A stretch of DNA of 64,000 nucleotides, taken from contig JAJCZZ010000053.1 in the NCBI GenBank assembly GCA_029262115.1, positions 1-64,000 on the forward strand, read 5' to 3'. The translations under genes and the position numbers were made by a program. This DNA is from Gemmatimonadota bacterium. Lineage in GTDB: Bacteria > Gemmatimonadota > Gemmatimonadetes > Longimicrobiales > Gaopeijiaceae. Under the pieces are notes generated by a model, which was given only the letters and a program-made list of their open reading frames with translations, was not told where the DNA came from and searched no databases. This document shows positions 17,490-26,914 of this stretch, in pieces. How positions within the stretch are numbered: position 1 is the first letter of the stretch; each line of letters opens with the position of its first letter.

Positions 17490-17822
17490 ATGCTGGCGCT
17501 GACACTGACGCCCACGGCTTCAGAGAAGGTTCAGGAATTCATTCAGGAGCACGGGGTCGAGACCGACGCCGGTCTTCGGGTCGCGGTTCTTCCCGGGGGA
17601 TGTTCCGGTTTTCAATACGGATTGAACATCGAGGATGCGCCGGAAGACGGCGACGAAGTCATGGATCTCGGGGGCGTGAAAATCTTCGTCGACCCCTTCA
17701 GCGCCCAGTACCTGGACGGGATCGAGATCGACTATGTGACCAGCTTCATGGGCCAGGGCTTCTCGTTCCGCAACCCGAACGCCGCCGGTGGGTGCGGGTG
17801 CGGCAGTTCCTTCACGGTTTGA
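17490..17822 (+). CDS. erpA: A-type iron-sulfur carrier (IscA/ErpA family)
   Basis: The 110-residue protein starts MLALTLTPTASEKVQEF after a GGAGGG ribosome-binding site. It has the three invariant cysteines of A-type carriers: C38 in GGCSGFQYGL and C102/C104 in GGCGCGSSF. These carriers deliver Fe-S clusters to target enzymes. The next gene encodes NadA, itself a 4Fe-4S enzyme, and overlaps this stop, so co-expression of carrier and client is plausible. ErpA versus IscA cannot be decided from sequence alone. Confidence 0.92.
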   Translation: MLALTLTPTASEKVQEFIQEHGVETDAGLRVAVLPGGCSGFQYGLNIEDAPEDGDEVMDLGGVKIFVDPFSAQYLDGIEIDYVTSFMGQGFSFRNPNAAGGCGCGSSFTV

Positions 17823-18865
17823 TCGCGCCGGGGAAGGTACCGACGCCGACGCTTCCGACCCCGCTCGACTACGCGGGCCTCTCGCGAGAGGAGCTCACAG
17901 CGCGCATCACGGCGCGGAAAGTCGAGCGCAACGCGGTCATCCTCGGCCACAACTATCAGAGGGTCGAGATTCAGGAAGTCAGCGACTACCTCGGCGATTC
18001 GCTGGGCCTGTCGCAGGAGGCGGCCGCTACGGAGGCGGACGTGATCGTGTTCTGCGGCGTGCACTTCATGGCGGAGACGGCCAAGATCCTGTCGCCGGAG
18101 AAGACGGTGCTGATGCCGGATCTCCGCGCCGGATGTCCCATGGCGGACTTCGTCACGGGACCGGCGCTCCGGCGCCTCAAGGAAGAACACCCGGATGCGG
18201 CCGTCGTCGCGTACGTGAATTCGACGGCGGAGGTGAAGGCCGAGTCGGATGTCTGCTGCACGTCGTCGAACGCGGTGGCGGTCGTGAAATCGATTCCTCG
18301 CGATCAACCCATCATCTTCGTTCCCGACCGGAATCTGGCGCGGTACGTCCAGCAGCGGACGGGACGCGACAATATCATCGCGTGGGACGGCTACTGCTAC
18401 GTGCACGACGACATGGTCCTCGATGAGCTCGCCCGCGCCCGCAAAGCGCACCCCAACGCGCTCGTGGTGGTGCACCCCGAGGCGCGCTCGGAGCTGCTGG
18501 AGGCGGCGGACATCGTCACGTCCACGGCCGGGATGGTGGATGTGGCCGAGAAGAACGACGCCGTGATTTTCGGGACGGAGCGGGGGTTGGTCGACCGCAT
18601 GAAAGCGCAGTTCCCCGAGAAGACGTTCGTGCCGCTGTCCGGCGCCGCGGTTTGCGGGAACATGAAGCTGAACACCATGGCGAAGCTGGCCTGGTGCCTC
18701 GATCACGGTCGTCACGAAGTCGTCCTTGACGAGGCGATTCGCGTCCGCGCCCACCGTGCGCTCGACCGGATGCTCGAGCTTTCGGGAGGGTGGAGCGCGC
18801 CGACCCAGGAAGAGGCGGCCCTGGAGTTGGCGGGTGTTCGGCCGTCCGGGTGCGGATGTTCGTGA
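17819..18865 (+). CDS. nadA: Quinolinate synthase
   Basis: The 348-residue protein condenses iminoaspartate with dihydroxyacetone phosphate to quinolinate in de novo NAD synthesis. The three 4Fe-4S ligands are visible: C79 in FCGVHFMAET, C193 in WDGYCYVHDDM and C279 in AVCGNMKLN. Other NadA marks are NAVILGHNYQ, DLRAGCPMADF, YVNSTAEVKA and TSSNAV. The most likely start is a TTG whose TTGA overlaps the erpA stop. The C-terminus ends with SGCGCS, an extra Cys pair not needed for the cluster. No nadB or nadC lies nearby. Confidence 0.94.
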   Translation: MIAPGKVPTPTLPTPLDYAGLSREELTARITARKVERNAVILGHNYQRVEIQEVSDYLGDSLGLSQEAAATEADVIVFCGVHFMAETAKILSPEKTVLMPDLRAGCPMADFVTGPALRRLKEEHPDAAVVAYVNSTAEVKAESDVCCTSSNAVAVVKSIPRDQPIIFVPDRNLARYVQQRTGRDNIIAWDGYCYVHDDMVLDELARARKAHPNALVVVHPEARSELLEAADIVTSTAGMVDVAEKNDAVIFGTERGLVDRMKAQFPEKTFVPLSGAAVCGNMKLNTMAKLAWCLDHGRHEVVLDEAIRVRAHRALDRMLELSGGWSAPTQEEAALELAGVRPSGCGCS

Positions 18866-18869
18866 CCCG

Positions 18870-19523
18870 ATGAGGGTCACCGCCTTCACCGGTGGGGCGT
18901 TCGTTCAGAACGGCTACGTGGTCGCATGCACCGGGAGCGGGGCCACGGTGGTCGTCGATCCCGGGGCCGAGTCGGCCCGTATGGTCGGCGCGCTGAAGGC
19001 CGACCGCGCCGAGGTCGCGGCCGTCTACCTGACGCATGCCCACCTCGACCACGTGGAAGGTCTTCACCGGGTTCACGCTGCCTACCCCGACGCTCCCATC
19101 TGGCTGCACCCGGACGACCAGCCGCTGTGGGAGGCCATGCCGCAACAGGCCGCGATGTTCGGGATACCGTTTCACGAACAGCCTGAGCCCACCCACGCGT
19201 TCGAACACGGCCAGGACGTGGAGTTCGGGCAGTGCGTGTTCCATGTGCGCAAAGCCCCGGGCCACGCGCCGGGACATGTGGTGCTGGTGTCGCGCGACGA
19301 CCCGCTCGCACTCGTGGGTGACGTCATCTTCCAGCGAGGAATCGGACGCACGGATCTACCGGGCGGCGACCTGGCCACGCTGATGCGTTCGATCCGCGAA
19401 GAGATCCTGACGCTGCCGGACGAGACGGTGCTCTACAATGGGCACGGTCCTCCTACGACGGTCGGTGAGGAACGGATGGGCAATCCCTTCCTCATCCCGC
19501 AAGTCGGCGGACGACGCGTGTGA
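18870..19523 (+). CDS. Metallo-beta-lactamase fold hydrolase (glyoxalase II-like)
   Basis: The 217-residue protein has the MBL metal motif THAHLDHVEG, a second-site PGHAPGHVVL, GDVIFQRGIGRTDLPGGD and a C-terminal YNGHGPPTTVGEER. This short form matches the YcbL/GloB-like subgroup of thiolester or related hydrolases. Substrate is unknown. It lies 4 bp after nadA, and its end overlaps purN by 4 bp, so it is inside the nad-pur run. Confidence 0.88.
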   Translation: MRVTAFTGGAFVQNGYVVACTGSGATVVVDPGAESARMVGALKADRAEVAAVYLTHAHLDHVEGLHRVHAAYPDAPIWLHPDDQPLWEAMPQQAAMFGIPFHEQPEPTHAFEHGQDVEFGQCVFHVRKAPGHAPGHVVLVSRDDPLALVGDVIFQRGIGRTDLPGGDLATLMRSIREEILTLPDETVLYNGHGPPTTVGEERMGNPFLIPQVGGRRV

Positions 19524-20203
19524 CGGCACCCCTCCCCGCGGCCGTCTTCGCCTCCGGCGGAGGCTCCAACCTCCAGAGTCTCCTGGATCATTCGGAGAGT
19601 ACGGAGGCGCCGTGGCGGATCTCGGTGGTGATCGCGAACCGCGACGCCGGCGTGCTGATGCGTGCCCGCGCCGCGGGCATTCCCACCGCCGTGATTCCCA
19701 CGAAGGACCGAGATCCTCAGGACGTGGGCGAAGAGACCCTGAGTGTGCTCGGGACCCATGCGGTCGATCTCGTCTTTCTGGCCGGGTACCTCCGCCTCCT
19801 TCCGCCCGCCGTCATCTCGGCCTTTCGCAACCGGATTCTCAACGTTCACCCCGCGCTCCTCCCGGCCTTTGGTGGTAAGGGGATGTACGGGATGCACGTC
19901 CACGAGGCCGTGTTGGCTTCGGGTGCGAGGGTGAGCGGCCCGACCGTTCACCTGGTGGACGAGGAGTACGACCGCGGACGGATCCTCGCACAGCTTCCCG
20001 TGCCGGTCCTGCTGGGCGATACAGCGGAGGAGCTGGCGGCCCGGGTGCTGGCGGCCGAACATCGCCTCTTCTCGATCGTCGCGGACCACGTGGCGCGGGC
20101 CGTGTTGGAGGGAAGGGAGCCCGAGCCGCTGGACGCCCGGCACTGGGAGGATATTTCGCACGCCTCGAACCAAGATCAATCGACTCGAAAGGACGGAATA
20201 TGA
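19520..20203 (+). CDS. purN: Phosphoribosylglycinamide formyltransferase
   Basis: The 227-residue protein shows the PurN pattern: AAVFASGGGSNLQSLLD, VVIANRDAGVLMRA, LVFLAGYLRLLPP and the catalytic region RILNVHPALLPAFGGKGMYG, with GARVSGPTVHLVDEEYDRG. It transfers a formyl group from 10-formyl-THF to GAR in purine synthesis. The C-terminal 20 residues are polar and unconserved. The GTG start overlaps the MBL gene, and the stop overlaps the purH ATG by 4 bp. Confidence 0.95.
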   Translation: MTAPLPAAVFASGGGSNLQSLLDHSESTEAPWRISVVIANRDAGVLMRARAAGIPTAVIPTKDRDPQDVGEETLSVLGTHAVDLVFLAGYLRLLPPAVISAFRNRILNVHPALLPAFGGKGMYGMHVHEAVLASGARVSGPTVHLVDEEYDRGRILAQLPVPVLLGDTAEELAARVLAAEHRLFSIVADHVARAVLEGREPEPLDARHWEDISHASNQDQSTRKDGI

Positions 20204-21894
20204 AGCGGGCGCTCCTCAGCGTTTCGGACAAGAGCGGGATCGTGGACTTTGGCCGTGAGTTGGTCCGACGAGGATGGGAGGTCGTTTCCACGGGAGGTAC
20301 GGCGGGGGCGCTTCGGGGGGCCGGCCTGCCCGTGACCGACGTGGCGGAGATCACGGGACACCCCGAGATGATGGACGGTCGAGTGAAGACCCTCCACCCG
20401 GCGGTGCACGCCGGAATCCTCGCGCGCCGCAGTACGGCTACGGACATGGAGGCGTTGGTCGCGCAGGGCTACGGGCCGATCGATCTGGTGGTGGTCAATC
20501 TGTACCCGTTCCGTGAGACCGTCGCTCACGGGGGTGTCGGGGTGGCCGAGGCGATGGGCAAGGTGGATATCGGCGGGCCGACGATGATCCGTGCGGCCGC
20601 GAAGAGCCACCCGGACGTTCTGGTCGTCGTGGATCCCGACGACTACGACGCGGTGCTCGGCGTCCTCGACGGGGAAGGGGAGGACGAACCGAAAACGCGT
20701 CGGGCGCTGGCGGCAAAGGTGTTCCGGCATGTCAGCGAGTACGACGGGGCGGTCGCCGAGTATCTGGAGGGTGACTCGGTGGGTACGGGGAAGGGGGCCG
20801 CGGCGGATGGCGTGGATGGAGATCCGGATGCTCCCACCTGGCCGGCTCGGCTCTCGGTCGAGCTGTCGAAGGTCGACGCCCTTCGGTACGGGGAGAATCC
20901 TGATCAGCCGGCGGCGTTCTACCGTCTGGGTGAGTCGGTCGGAATTGCCGCGCTCGAGCAGCACCACGGCAAGGCGCTGTCCTACAACAATATTCTCGAT
21001 CTCGACGGCGCTCTCCTGTCGTTGGCCCCATTCGCGCTCAGCCCGCGCCCGGCGGTGTGCATCGTCAAACACACGACTCCCTGCGGCCTCGCGATCGACG
21101 ACTCCCTCCGTGGCGCCTGGGACAAGGCGCTGCGCTGCGATCCGATCAGCGCGTTCGGGTCGGTCATCGCTGTGAACCGTCCGGTCGACCGCGAGACGGC
21201 GCAACGGATCTCCGAGCTGTTCGTGGAGTGCGTGGTCGCGCCTGCGTTCGACGACGACGCGATGGCAGTCCTGACCGGCAAGAAGAACATCCGGTTGCTC
21301 ACCTTTCCCGCGGATACCGAGGCTCAGGCCCTCCGCCCATTCGGCCCTGGACTGGCGGGAGCGCCGGAGAGCGTCCGCTCAGCGGCGTGTTTTCTCAGCA
21401 ACCACGGTCGGCTGCCCGAAGCTCGCACGCTCCGGAGCGTGTACGGCGGGGTCCTGGTTCAGAGCCCACCCACGCCTCCGTTCTACGGGATCGCGGAAGG
21501 GAACTGGGAGGTGGTCACCACTCGGTCGCCGGACGCCCGCGAGATGGACGATCTACGCTTTGCCTGGGCGGCCGTGTACGGTGTCAAGTCGAACGCGATT
21601 CTGCTGGCGCGTGATGGGGCTACTCTGGGCATCGGCGCCGGCCAGATGAGTCGTGTGGACTCCTCTCGGATTGCCGTCCGCAAGGCCGCCGATCAGGAGT
21701 TGTCGCTGAACGGCGCCGCGCTCGCGTCCGACGCGTTCTTTCCCTTCCGCGACGGCGTGGACGCGGCCGCCGCGTCCGGCGTGAAGGCCATCGTCCAACC
21801 CGGTGGCTCGATCCGCGACGAAGAGGTCATCGGCGCGGCGAACGAACACGGCATCGCGATGGTGTTTACGGGCCGGCGACTCTTCCGCCACTGA
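20200..21894 (+). CDS. purH: Bifunctional AICAR formyltransferase / IMP cyclohydrolase
   Basis: The 564-residue protein carries both final steps of IMP synthesis. The N-terminal MGS-like cyclohydrolase domain (about 1-150) begins [20 protein letters not shown] and contains [14 protein letters not shown]. The C-terminal AICARFT domain includes [52 protein letters not shown] and [14 protein letters not shown]. Length is slightly above the usual ~520 because of a loop near residues 190-215. It is the last gene of the valS-to-purH run. Confidence 0.97.
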   Translation: MKRALLSVSDKSGIVDFGRELVRRGWEVVSTGGTAGALRGAGLPVTDVAEITGHPEMMDGRVKTLHPAVHAGILARRSTATDMEALVAQGYGPIDLVVVNLYPFRETVAHGGVGVAEAMGKVDIGGPTMIRAAAKSHPDVLVVVDPDDYDAVLGVLDGEGEDEPKTRRALAAKVFRHVSEYDGAVAEYLEGDSVGTGKGAAADGVDGDPDAPTWPARLSVELSKVDALRYGENPDQPAAFYRLGESVGIAALEQHHGKALSYNNILDLDGALLSLAPFALSPRPAVCIVKHTTPCGLAIDDSLRGAWDKALRCDPISAFGSVIAVNRPVDRETAQRISELFVECVVAPAFDDDAMAVLTGKKNIRLLTFPADTEAQALRPFGPGLAGAPESVRSAACFLSNHGRLPEARTLRSVYGGVLVQSPPTPPFYGIAEGNWEVVTTRSPDAREMDDLRFAWAAVYGVKSNAILLARDGATLGIGAGQMSRVDSSRIAVRKAADQELSLNGAALASDAFFPFRDGVDAAAASGVKAIVQPGGSIRDEEVIGAANEHGIAMVFTGRRLFRH

Positions 21895-21928
21895 GAGGCG
21901 TCACCTACGCCGCGTATCCCCGCGGAGG

Positions 21929-22525
21929 TCAGCAGCCTCCCATGAACCAACCCATGAGCCGGTCCAGGATCGCCTCGTCTGCATGGAGAGCCACCTCCAT
22001 GCGCTGACCGTCGGGGCCGCTCACTTCGTGCACGATGGCGACCCACCGGCCGACCATATCCTCGGGTGATACGTCGGGAATCGTCAGCGTCAGATCGGAG
22101 AGGCGGACCGGCCCCAGATCCAGCGGCATCGCCATTTCCCGAGGCGCGCCGCTCTTCACTTCCGACCACCCGTTCGGGGTGGCCTCGACGAGAGCCAGCC
22201 GGATTGCGGATACCATTCCGCCCTCCCACTCGCCCGGCGCCAGGCGGAGGGTGATTCCACGCAGCTCGGCACGCAGCTCGGCGCCCTCGCGGTGAAGACG
22301 CCCACCGTAGTCGCCGGCCAGAGCGCCCTCCTGCTCCAGATTGCTGGCGTAGAATGCGACGCCGTCACTTCCGACTCCCTCCCGCTCGACCCGGATGACG
22401 ACATCGTGCTCGCGCAGGCCGTCGGGCACCCGCCACGGTCCGCGGTTCTCCACCGCCATCCGTCCAACGACACCCAGCCCGATGGCGGCGACGGCCAACA
22501 GTTCGGTGCGTAGAGGGGTTCGCAT
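21929..22525 (-). CDS. Hypothetical membrane-anchored or secreted protein
   Basis: The protein (198 residues from the ATG at 22525; another ATG at 22540 adds five residues) starts [21 protein letters not shown], a likely signal anchor. The rest is a mixed beta-type domain with [20 protein letters not shown]-like and [17 protein letters not shown] segments, and it ends GWFMGGC. I recognise no family. It faces purH tail to tail with 34 bp between the stops. Codon use is like its neighbours. Confidence 0.5.
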   Translation of the reverse strand: MRTPLRTELLAVAAIGLGVVGRMAVENRGPWRVPDGLREHDVVIRVEREGVGSDGVAFYASNLEQEGALAGDYGGRLHREGAELRAELRGITLRLAPGEWEGGMVSAIRLALVEATPNGWSEVKSGAPREMAMPLDLGPVRLSDLTLTIPDVSPEDMVGRWVAIVHEVSGPDGQRMEVALHADEAILDRLMGWFMGGC

Positions 22526-22540
22526 CGTCTCGACTCCCAT

Positions 22541-22585
22541 CCGAGGGATGCCCCGTGAAAAGGGGCGCCATTCCTTCGGATTTTT
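22541..22585 (+). terminator. Long hairpin with T-run between hypothetical gene start and tRNA-Ser
   Basis: On the + strand CCGAGGGA (22541-22548) can pair with TCCTTCGG (22572-22579), and CCCC/GGGG close an inner GTGAAAA loop; ATTTTT follows at 22580-22585. This is a good + strand terminator that would stop read-through from purH before tRNA-Ser. In the minus direction the same hairpin sits directly before the start of the hypothetical gene, where it could affect translation instead. Confidence 0.5.
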
Positions 22586-22644
22586 GCACAGCAGATCGCG
22601 TGCCACGCCAACCGATAGGGTCGGACGTATGCGGAGGAGAAGAA

Positions 22645-22728
22645 CGGAGGGGGTGGGATTCGAACCCACGAGGGCTTGCGCCCGCCGGTTTTCAAGACCG
22701 GTGCATTGAACCGCTCTGCCACCCCTCC
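22645..22728 (-). tRNA. tRNA-Ser(UGA)
   Basis: Read on the minus strand, the sequence starts GGAGGGGTGGCAGAGCGGTT, has an anticodon arm ACCGG-TCTTGAAA-ACCGG type with anticodon TGA, a serine-type extra arm (GGGCGCAAGCCC) and a T arm GTGGG-TTCGAAT-CCCAC, and ends CCCCTCC plus discriminator G. The acceptor stem pairs over 7 bp. No CCA is encoded. It reads UCA and related serine codons. Confidence 0.96.
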
Positions 22729-22819
22729 AGGGCGCCGGTGGATGGTGTCGAACCCATGAACCGCGGGGCGAAGTTCGCGACCTCGACTCGACCTACGCCG
22801 AAGAAACAAGATGACTCGT

Positions 22820-22883
22820 GACCCGCTGCGGGTCCACGGGGCGGCGCGTTCGGCCACCGTGGACCCACCCGGCATCCCCGGGT
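22820..22883 (+). promoter_or_regulatory. Mutually exclusive hairpins before the thioredoxin gene
   Basis: GACCCG (22820-22825) can pair with CGGGTC (22829-22834). The same CGGGTC bases overlap GGGTCCACGG (22830-22839), which pairs perfectly over 10 bp with CCGTGGACCC (22857-22866). A third hairpin, CCCGG-catcc-CCGGG, ends about 11 bp before the start codon. Two alternative folds in one leader are the shape of an attenuator, but there is no U-run, so this may simply be a GC-rich spacer. Confidence 0.35.
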
Positions 22884-22894
22884 ATTGAGAGGTT

Positions 22895-23497
22895 ATGTCA
22901 GAGAACGGAGACGGGGTGACCCCCGAGGACGAGGCGCGCGCCGGTTGGAGATCGGTCCTGCCGTGGCTGGAGCGCCTGGTGACCGGGGCCCTGCTCCTCT
23001 TCGTTGCGGTGCGCGTGGGGCCTCAGGTCGGCGCGCTTGTCGGCGTGGAGTCGGGCGACGCCGAAGAGCCGACGCTGGAAGTGACCACCCTCGAGGGCGA
23101 TTCGATGTCGCTGGACGCACTCCGAGGCAAGGTCGTCGTGGTGAACTTCTGGGCCACCTGGTGCGGACCGTGCAAGCTCGAGATGCCCGCGCTGCAGGCG
23201 GCGTACGAGCGCTACGACTCCGCGGACGTCGCCGTGGTGGGGCTGTCCGTGGACGCCGGACCCCGCGGGATCGCGGAGTTTCTACGTGACCGCGGCATCA
23301 CCTACCCGGTCGGCATGGCCACCTGGGAGCACCGCCGAGCCTTTGGGGGAATCCGGGGGATACCGACGACGTTCGTCGTCGACCGTGCGGGCACCGTGCG
23401 GCATCGGGTGGTGGGGTACTTCGCCCCGCCCGCAATGAACGCGGCGGTGCGACGGCTGCTCGAGGAGTCGGACGGGGAGTCAATCGTCTCAAGGTGA
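22895..23497 (+). CDS. TlpA/ResA-like membrane-anchored thioredoxin
   Basis: The 200-residue protein has one N-terminal membrane anchor (about residues 24-46) and a periplasmic thioredoxin fold with the active site [23 protein letters not shown], and the cis-Pro segment [15 protein letters not shown]. This matches TlpA/ResA proteins, which reduce disulfides for cytochrome c maturation or protect periplasmic thiols. The ATG at 22895 follows a GAGAGG ribosome-binding site. A membrane cytochrome c is encoded about 5 kb downstream, but there is no direct link. Confidence 0.9.
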   Translation: MSENGDGVTPEDEARAGWRSVLPWLERLVTGALLLFVAVRVGPQVGALVGVESGDAEEPTLEVTTLEGDSMSLDALRGKVVVVNFWATWCGPCKLEMPALQAAYERYDSADVAVVGLSVDAGPRGIAEFLRDRGITYPVGMATWEHRRAFGGIRGIPTTFVVDRAGTVRHRVVGYFAPPAMNAAVRRLLEESDGESIVSR

Positions 23498-23546
23498 TCA
23501 CGAAGGGGACCGCTGAGACGTATCGCGTGAATCCAATGGGATGCCG

Positions 23547-23773
23547 GCGCACACCCACGATGCGAGCGACATCGCCAGCGGCACCCTTTCCGACGCGTGA
23601 CTGACCGGAAACGTGCCGTGCTCAGCGCGCCGACACTGACGTTTGAGGGGGCTTTGGCATGAGGTGGTGGCCCCTTTCTGGCGAGTTCCGCGATGAGAGG
23701 TGAAGTAGGGGACTCCACGCCGTCGGACATGCTATCGGCCCTGGGCGAACTGGCCGCGCGCTGCGAGTCATAG
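23547..23773 (+). pseudogene. Decayed second copy of the downstream S74 lipoprotein gene
   Basis: 23547-23650 encodes AHTHDASDIASGTLSDA, a stop, then LTGNV and, after a 1-bp frameshift, VLSAPTLTFEGAL. This matches codon by codon the intact gene at about 24288-24393 (AHTHTANDITGGTLPDT, LSGNV, LLSAPALTFSGAL); a CGN-to-TGA change creates the stop. Further on, 23693-23773 reads LSALGELAARCES and ends, like the last part of the intact gene (LAAVSELAVQCSE). The middle is deleted. So a full paralogue once stood here in the same orientation. Confidence 0.75.
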
Positions 23774-23937
23774 TTGTGAGCCGGCACTCGTTGCTCTGCC
23801 AGGTCGAACCCTCCTTCCTTCAGCGTGTATGCCGGAGGGGCGTGCCCGGTCGGCCTGCCCACTGGAACTGGACCGGCCAACTCCGAGTGGCCAGAGCGCC
23901 TTTTCGCGACCCCACCCACCTTCGTCTTCCGCTCGAC

Positions 23938-25317
23938 ATGAACTTCTCCCGGATGCCTCTCCGCGTGCCCTCTCGCCATGCGATCACCGTGGCCCTGTGC
24001 CTCGTCCCCCTCGTGGGGTGCGACTCGCCCACCATCGTCGAAGGGAACCCGGTTCAGAACGTCGAGCCCCATACGCACGACGCGTCGGATGTCGTGACAG
24101 GGTGGTTCGATGACGGCCTGTTTTCGCCGACCATACGGATCATCGACCGGGACTCCGTACGGTTCAGGGGAGTTCTAGCTTGGGGGGCGGGCCCGTTTCT
24201 CGAGTCGTCGGACCTGGCCGGACTCCCCTCGCTCGTCGGCGACGTCGACGAGCGCCTGTCTCGACTCGAGAGCGACTTCAATGCCCACACCCACACGGCG
24301 AACGACATCACCGGCGGGACGTTGCCGGATACCCGGCTGTCAGGGAACGTGGCCCTGCTGAGCGCGCCGGCGCTGACATTCTCGGGTGCGTTGGGGTGGG
24401 GTGACGGCAGGTTGATCGGATCTTCGGACGCGGTAGGTACGGGGAGCGGAGGCGGGGCGACGGGTGTCTTTGCCGACGCGGCCAACATCTTCACCCAGCA
24501 GCAGACGTTCGCCAACCGGCTGATGGTGGCGAAGTTCACGGGCGACCCCGTCGACGGATCGGGAACGATCGGACTCCGGTTCGAGCGGAACCGGGACACG
24601 CCGCTGTCCCCTCTCGGGATCACATGGACCATGTCGGGAGCCGAGCGTTGGGCCATGGGCATCGACGAGGGAGCCGAGTCCTTCCCGGACTTCGTGATCC
24701 TCTACAACACCGACGTGGGCGACGTCTTCCGTGTGGCCGACGGGGCCCACTTCCAGATGGGGGCAGGTGTCGGACCGACGCCGACAGAGCACCTTCTGTT
24801 CCTGAACGACCGACCGGGAAGCGGGAACCAGAACGTCCTCAACATGCAGAGCTCAGGCGACGCCGACCGATACATCCGCGCGTTGGATCCGGCCACGGGG
24901 GTGGTGCCCTTCGCGGTCGGCACGAGCGGGGCGGTCGGGATCGGGAAGGACTTTCCGACCCAGGCAGGTCTTATGCTCGACGTGAACGGCGATGCGCGTG
25001 CGCGTTCCTGGGAAACGCTCTCGGACCGGAATCTGAAGGAGGAGATCCGCCCGGTCGGTTCCGTCCTGGAGCGGTTGGCCCGCCTGCAGGCCGTTCAGTT
25101 CCGCTGGAAGGAGACCGGTGAGCAGGACCTCGGAGTGATCGCTCAGGAGGTCGAGGCGGTGTTTCCCGAGCTGGTCACGGAGCGCGACGGGGTGAAGTCG
25201 GTGGACTATTCCGGCCTGACGGCCGTGCTTCTGGCCGCCGTCTCCGAGTTGGCCGTGCAGTGCAGCGAGCACGGCGTCGCCCACGACCATACGGACGGCT
25301 CGGGCGGCGGACGGTAG
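23938..25317 (+). CDS. Lipoprotein with tail-fibre-like repeats and C-terminal S74 autoprocessing chaperone domain
   Basis: The 459-residue protein has a lipobox (CLVPLVGC, Cys28), then collar-like repeats of the phage tail-fibre type (HTHDASDV and HTHTANDITGGTLPDTRLSGNV). A beta-rich middle follows, and the last ~100 residues match the intramolecular chaperone (peptidase S74) domain: LSDRNLKEEI with S362 and K367 in the positions of the catalytic Ser-Lys pair, then FRWKETGEQDLGVIAQEVEAVFPELV and YSGLTAVLLAAVSEL. In phage spikes this domain trimerises the fibre and cuts itself off. Here it sits on a predicted lipoprotein, so a trimeric surface fibre is inferred. The start could also be the ATG at 23953. 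Confidence 0.82.
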   Translation: MNFSRMPLRVPSRHAITVALCLVPLVGCDSPTIVEGNPVQNVEPHTHDASDVVTGWFDDGLFSPTIRIIDRDSVRFRGVLAWGAGPFLESSDLAGLPSLVGDVDERLSRLESDFNAHTHTANDITGGTLPDTRLSGNVALLSAPALTFSGALGWGDGRLIGSSDAVGTGSGGGATGVFADAANIFTQQQTFANRLMVAKFTGDPVDGSGTIGLRFERNRDTPLSPLGITWTMSGAERWAMGIDEGAESFPDFVILYNTDVGDVFRVADGAHFQMGAGVGPTPTEHLLFLNDRPGSGNQNVLNMQSSGDADRYIRALDPATGVVPFAVGTSGAVGIGKDFPTQAGLMLDVNGDARARSWETLSDRNLKEEIRPVGSVLERLARLQAVQFRWKETGEQDLGVIAQEVEAVFPELVTERDGVKSVDYSGLTAVLLAAVSELAVQCSEHGVAHDHTDGSGGGR

Positions 25318-25373
25318 TTCGGGCGGGCCACCCAGGCGTTCTGGTCGCGCCCGACGCTCGAGCGCGCCGGCCT

Positions 25374-26570
25374 TCAACGCACCGGCGACGGCCCTCCATG
25401 CACCGCGGCCGGATCGCCACCGGCAAGTACGTGCTCCCACGCCTCGACCATGGCGTCGTATCGGAACCGGGTACGGATTCGCCGTGCGCCCTCCCGGCCG
25501 AGTCGCTCCGCTTCGGCCGGGTCCCTGAGGAGCGCGGCGATCGCGGTGGCGATCGCCTCCGGCTGTGAGTCCACGAGGACGCCCGCGCGCGCCGCATCCG
25601 CGCAGGCGTCGCCGGCTCTGTCCCCATCCGCCCCTCCCACATCCGCCGTTTCCGCATCCAGCGCCTCGGCCGCACCGCTCACGCGAGTGCTGACAACCGG
25701 GATTCCGGCCGCCATCGCTTCCAGCATCGCGTTGGCCATGCCCTCGCGGTCGGACGTGATGAGAAACACGTCGAGCGCGGCCAGGACGGTGTCGACATCG
25801 CTTCGAAAGCCCAGGAAGTGGGCTCGCGCCGTCAGCCCCGCGTCGGCGACCCGGGCGCGCAGGTCGGCCTCGTGGGGCCCCTCGCCCGCCAGAACGAGGT
25901 GGACGTCTTCCGGCAGCAATCCGAGCGCGTCGATCATCCGGTCGATCCGCTTCTGACGGTCGAGTCGAGTGACTGCCCCGATCAGGCGCGCGTCAGTCGG
26001 GAGGCCGAGGGTTTCGCGTGCCGCTCGGGCCCGGTCGACTGGCCCCACCCGACGCGAGGGTTCGGGGTCGCGTGGGAGGGGAATGCCGTCGTAGACCGTG
26101 ACCACGCGCCCGGGGTCCAGGTCCGCCATCCCCGTCACGAAGCGCGTCCGGATTTCATCCGCATTCACGAGAACGGCGTCCGTCCAGCGGCGGACCGCCA
26201 GCCGGTAGGTCCAGTGGCGGTCGGGAAGGTCCGACGACAGGCCGATGCGGGCGACGACGGTCGGCACACCGGCCAACCGGGCGGCCATCCCGGCCAGCCA
26301 GAGCTTCTTGTACGTGCTGACGAGAAAGGCGTCGGGACGGTGTGCCCGAAGCATCCTCGAGAACCGGATCGAGTCCGTCACCATCAGGTGGCCACCCAGG
26401 ACTCCGATGGAGGCCGACACCCCGTAGGTCGCGGCCCGTTCTTCCATCGCCTGGTTCCTGCAGAAGAAGTGGACCTCGTGCCCACGCTCCGCGAGTCCGC
26501 GCAGGAGCAGGAGCGTCCACTTCTCACCCCCGCCGAAGCGAGCCGCGCCGTTGTGAGCGACGACGCGCAC
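25374..26570 (-). CDS. Glycosyltransferase family 4 (GT-B fold)
   Basis: The 398-residue enzyme has the N-terminal [21 protein letters not shown] and the C-terminal sugar-nucleotide region [78 protein letters not shown]. The E(x7)E-type motif (EGMANAMLE) is typical of retaining GT4 enzymes that build LPS, exopolysaccharide or glycolipids. The acceptor is unknown. A low-complexity insert ([19 protein letters not shown]) interrupts the C-terminal domain near residue 325. It starts with GTG and follows the CDGSH gene by 11 bp on the same strand. Confidence 0.9.
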   Translation of the reverse strand: MRVVAHNGAARFGGGEKWTLLLLRGLAERGHEVHFFCRNQAMEERAATYGVSASIGVLGGHLMVTDSIRFSRMLRAHRPDAFLVSTYKKLWLAGMAARLAGVPTVVARIGLSSDLPDRHWTYRLAVRRWTDAVLVNADEIRTRFVTGMADLDPGRVVTVYDGIPLPRDPEPSRRVGPVDRARAARETLGLPTDARLIGAVTRLDRQKRIDRMIDALGLLPEDVHLVLAGEGPHEADLRARVADAGLTARAHFLGFRSDVDTVLAALDVFLITSDREGMANAMLEAMAAGIPVVSTRVSGAAEALDAETADVGGADGDRAGDACADAARAGVLVDSQPEAIATAIAALLRDPAEAERLGREGARRIRTRFRYDAMVEAWEHVLAGGDPAAVHGGPSPVR

Positions 26571-26581
26571 AGCGCCTCCGC

Positions 26582-26803
26582 TCAGCTCGTGGGCGCGAGC
26601 GTGCTGTCCCAGTCACATGTCTTGTGACTCCCGTCGCAGAACGGCTTGCGCTCGGACTGCCCGCACCGGCACAGCGAGTACGGCCGGCCGTCCGGCGTCG
26701 GAATTTCGTTGCCCTCGTGATCGAACAGCGGAATTCCTCCGTCGACACGGAGGGATGCGTCGTCGCGGATGACGATCTTCACTTCGGGCATGGTATCGGA
26801 CAC
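26582..26803 (-). CDS. CDGSH iron-sulfur domain protein
   Basis: The 73-residue protein contains the 2Fe-2S motif [18 protein letters not shown] (C-x-C ... C-D-G-S-H), with three Cys and one His ligand. Before it comes a short beta segment ([10 protein letters not shown]). Bacterial single-domain CDGSH proteins bind a labile redox 2Fe-2S cluster; roles in electron transfer or cluster transfer are proposed. The GTG at 26803 has a GGAG site 8 bp upstream and is preferred over the ATG at 26791. It is probably co-transcribed with the glycosyltransferase, although no functional link is apparent. Confidence 0.92.
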   Translation of the reverse strand: MSDTMPEVKIVIRDDASLRVDGGIPLFDHEGNEIPTPDGRPYSLCRCGQSERKPFCDGSHKTCDWDSTLAPTS

Positions 26804-26914
26804 GGGTTACTCCGGATCGCTGATGGATATGACGGGTATCGAGCCGTCAACCCCGCAGGATCCGGGCCGGTTCCCCACGGCCCCCTCCGGCGACACGCGT
26901 ACAGAGGAAGCGAA

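Noticed and set aside
21895-21928. Terminator directly after purH
   Set aside because: Only a short imperfect GC stem without a T-run; the hairpin at 22541-22585 is a better candidate.
15372-22728. A UGA-recoded selenoprotein split into two frames near selA
   Set aside because: All genes in this run are full length for their families and none ends at a TGA followed by in-frame conserved sequence.
22731-22870. Possible tRNA-Sec (selC) on the minus strand next to tRNA-Ser, suggested by selA and a GGGTTCGAC string
   Set aside because: No anticodon loop with TCA can be formed, the T stem needs an 8-base loop, and the acceptor stem needs a bulge. The stems seen are better described as leader hairpins.
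23498-25317. Prophage remnant, because of the S74 tail-fibre domain
   Set aside because: The protein has a lipobox and no other phage structural, lysis or integrase gene lies nearby.
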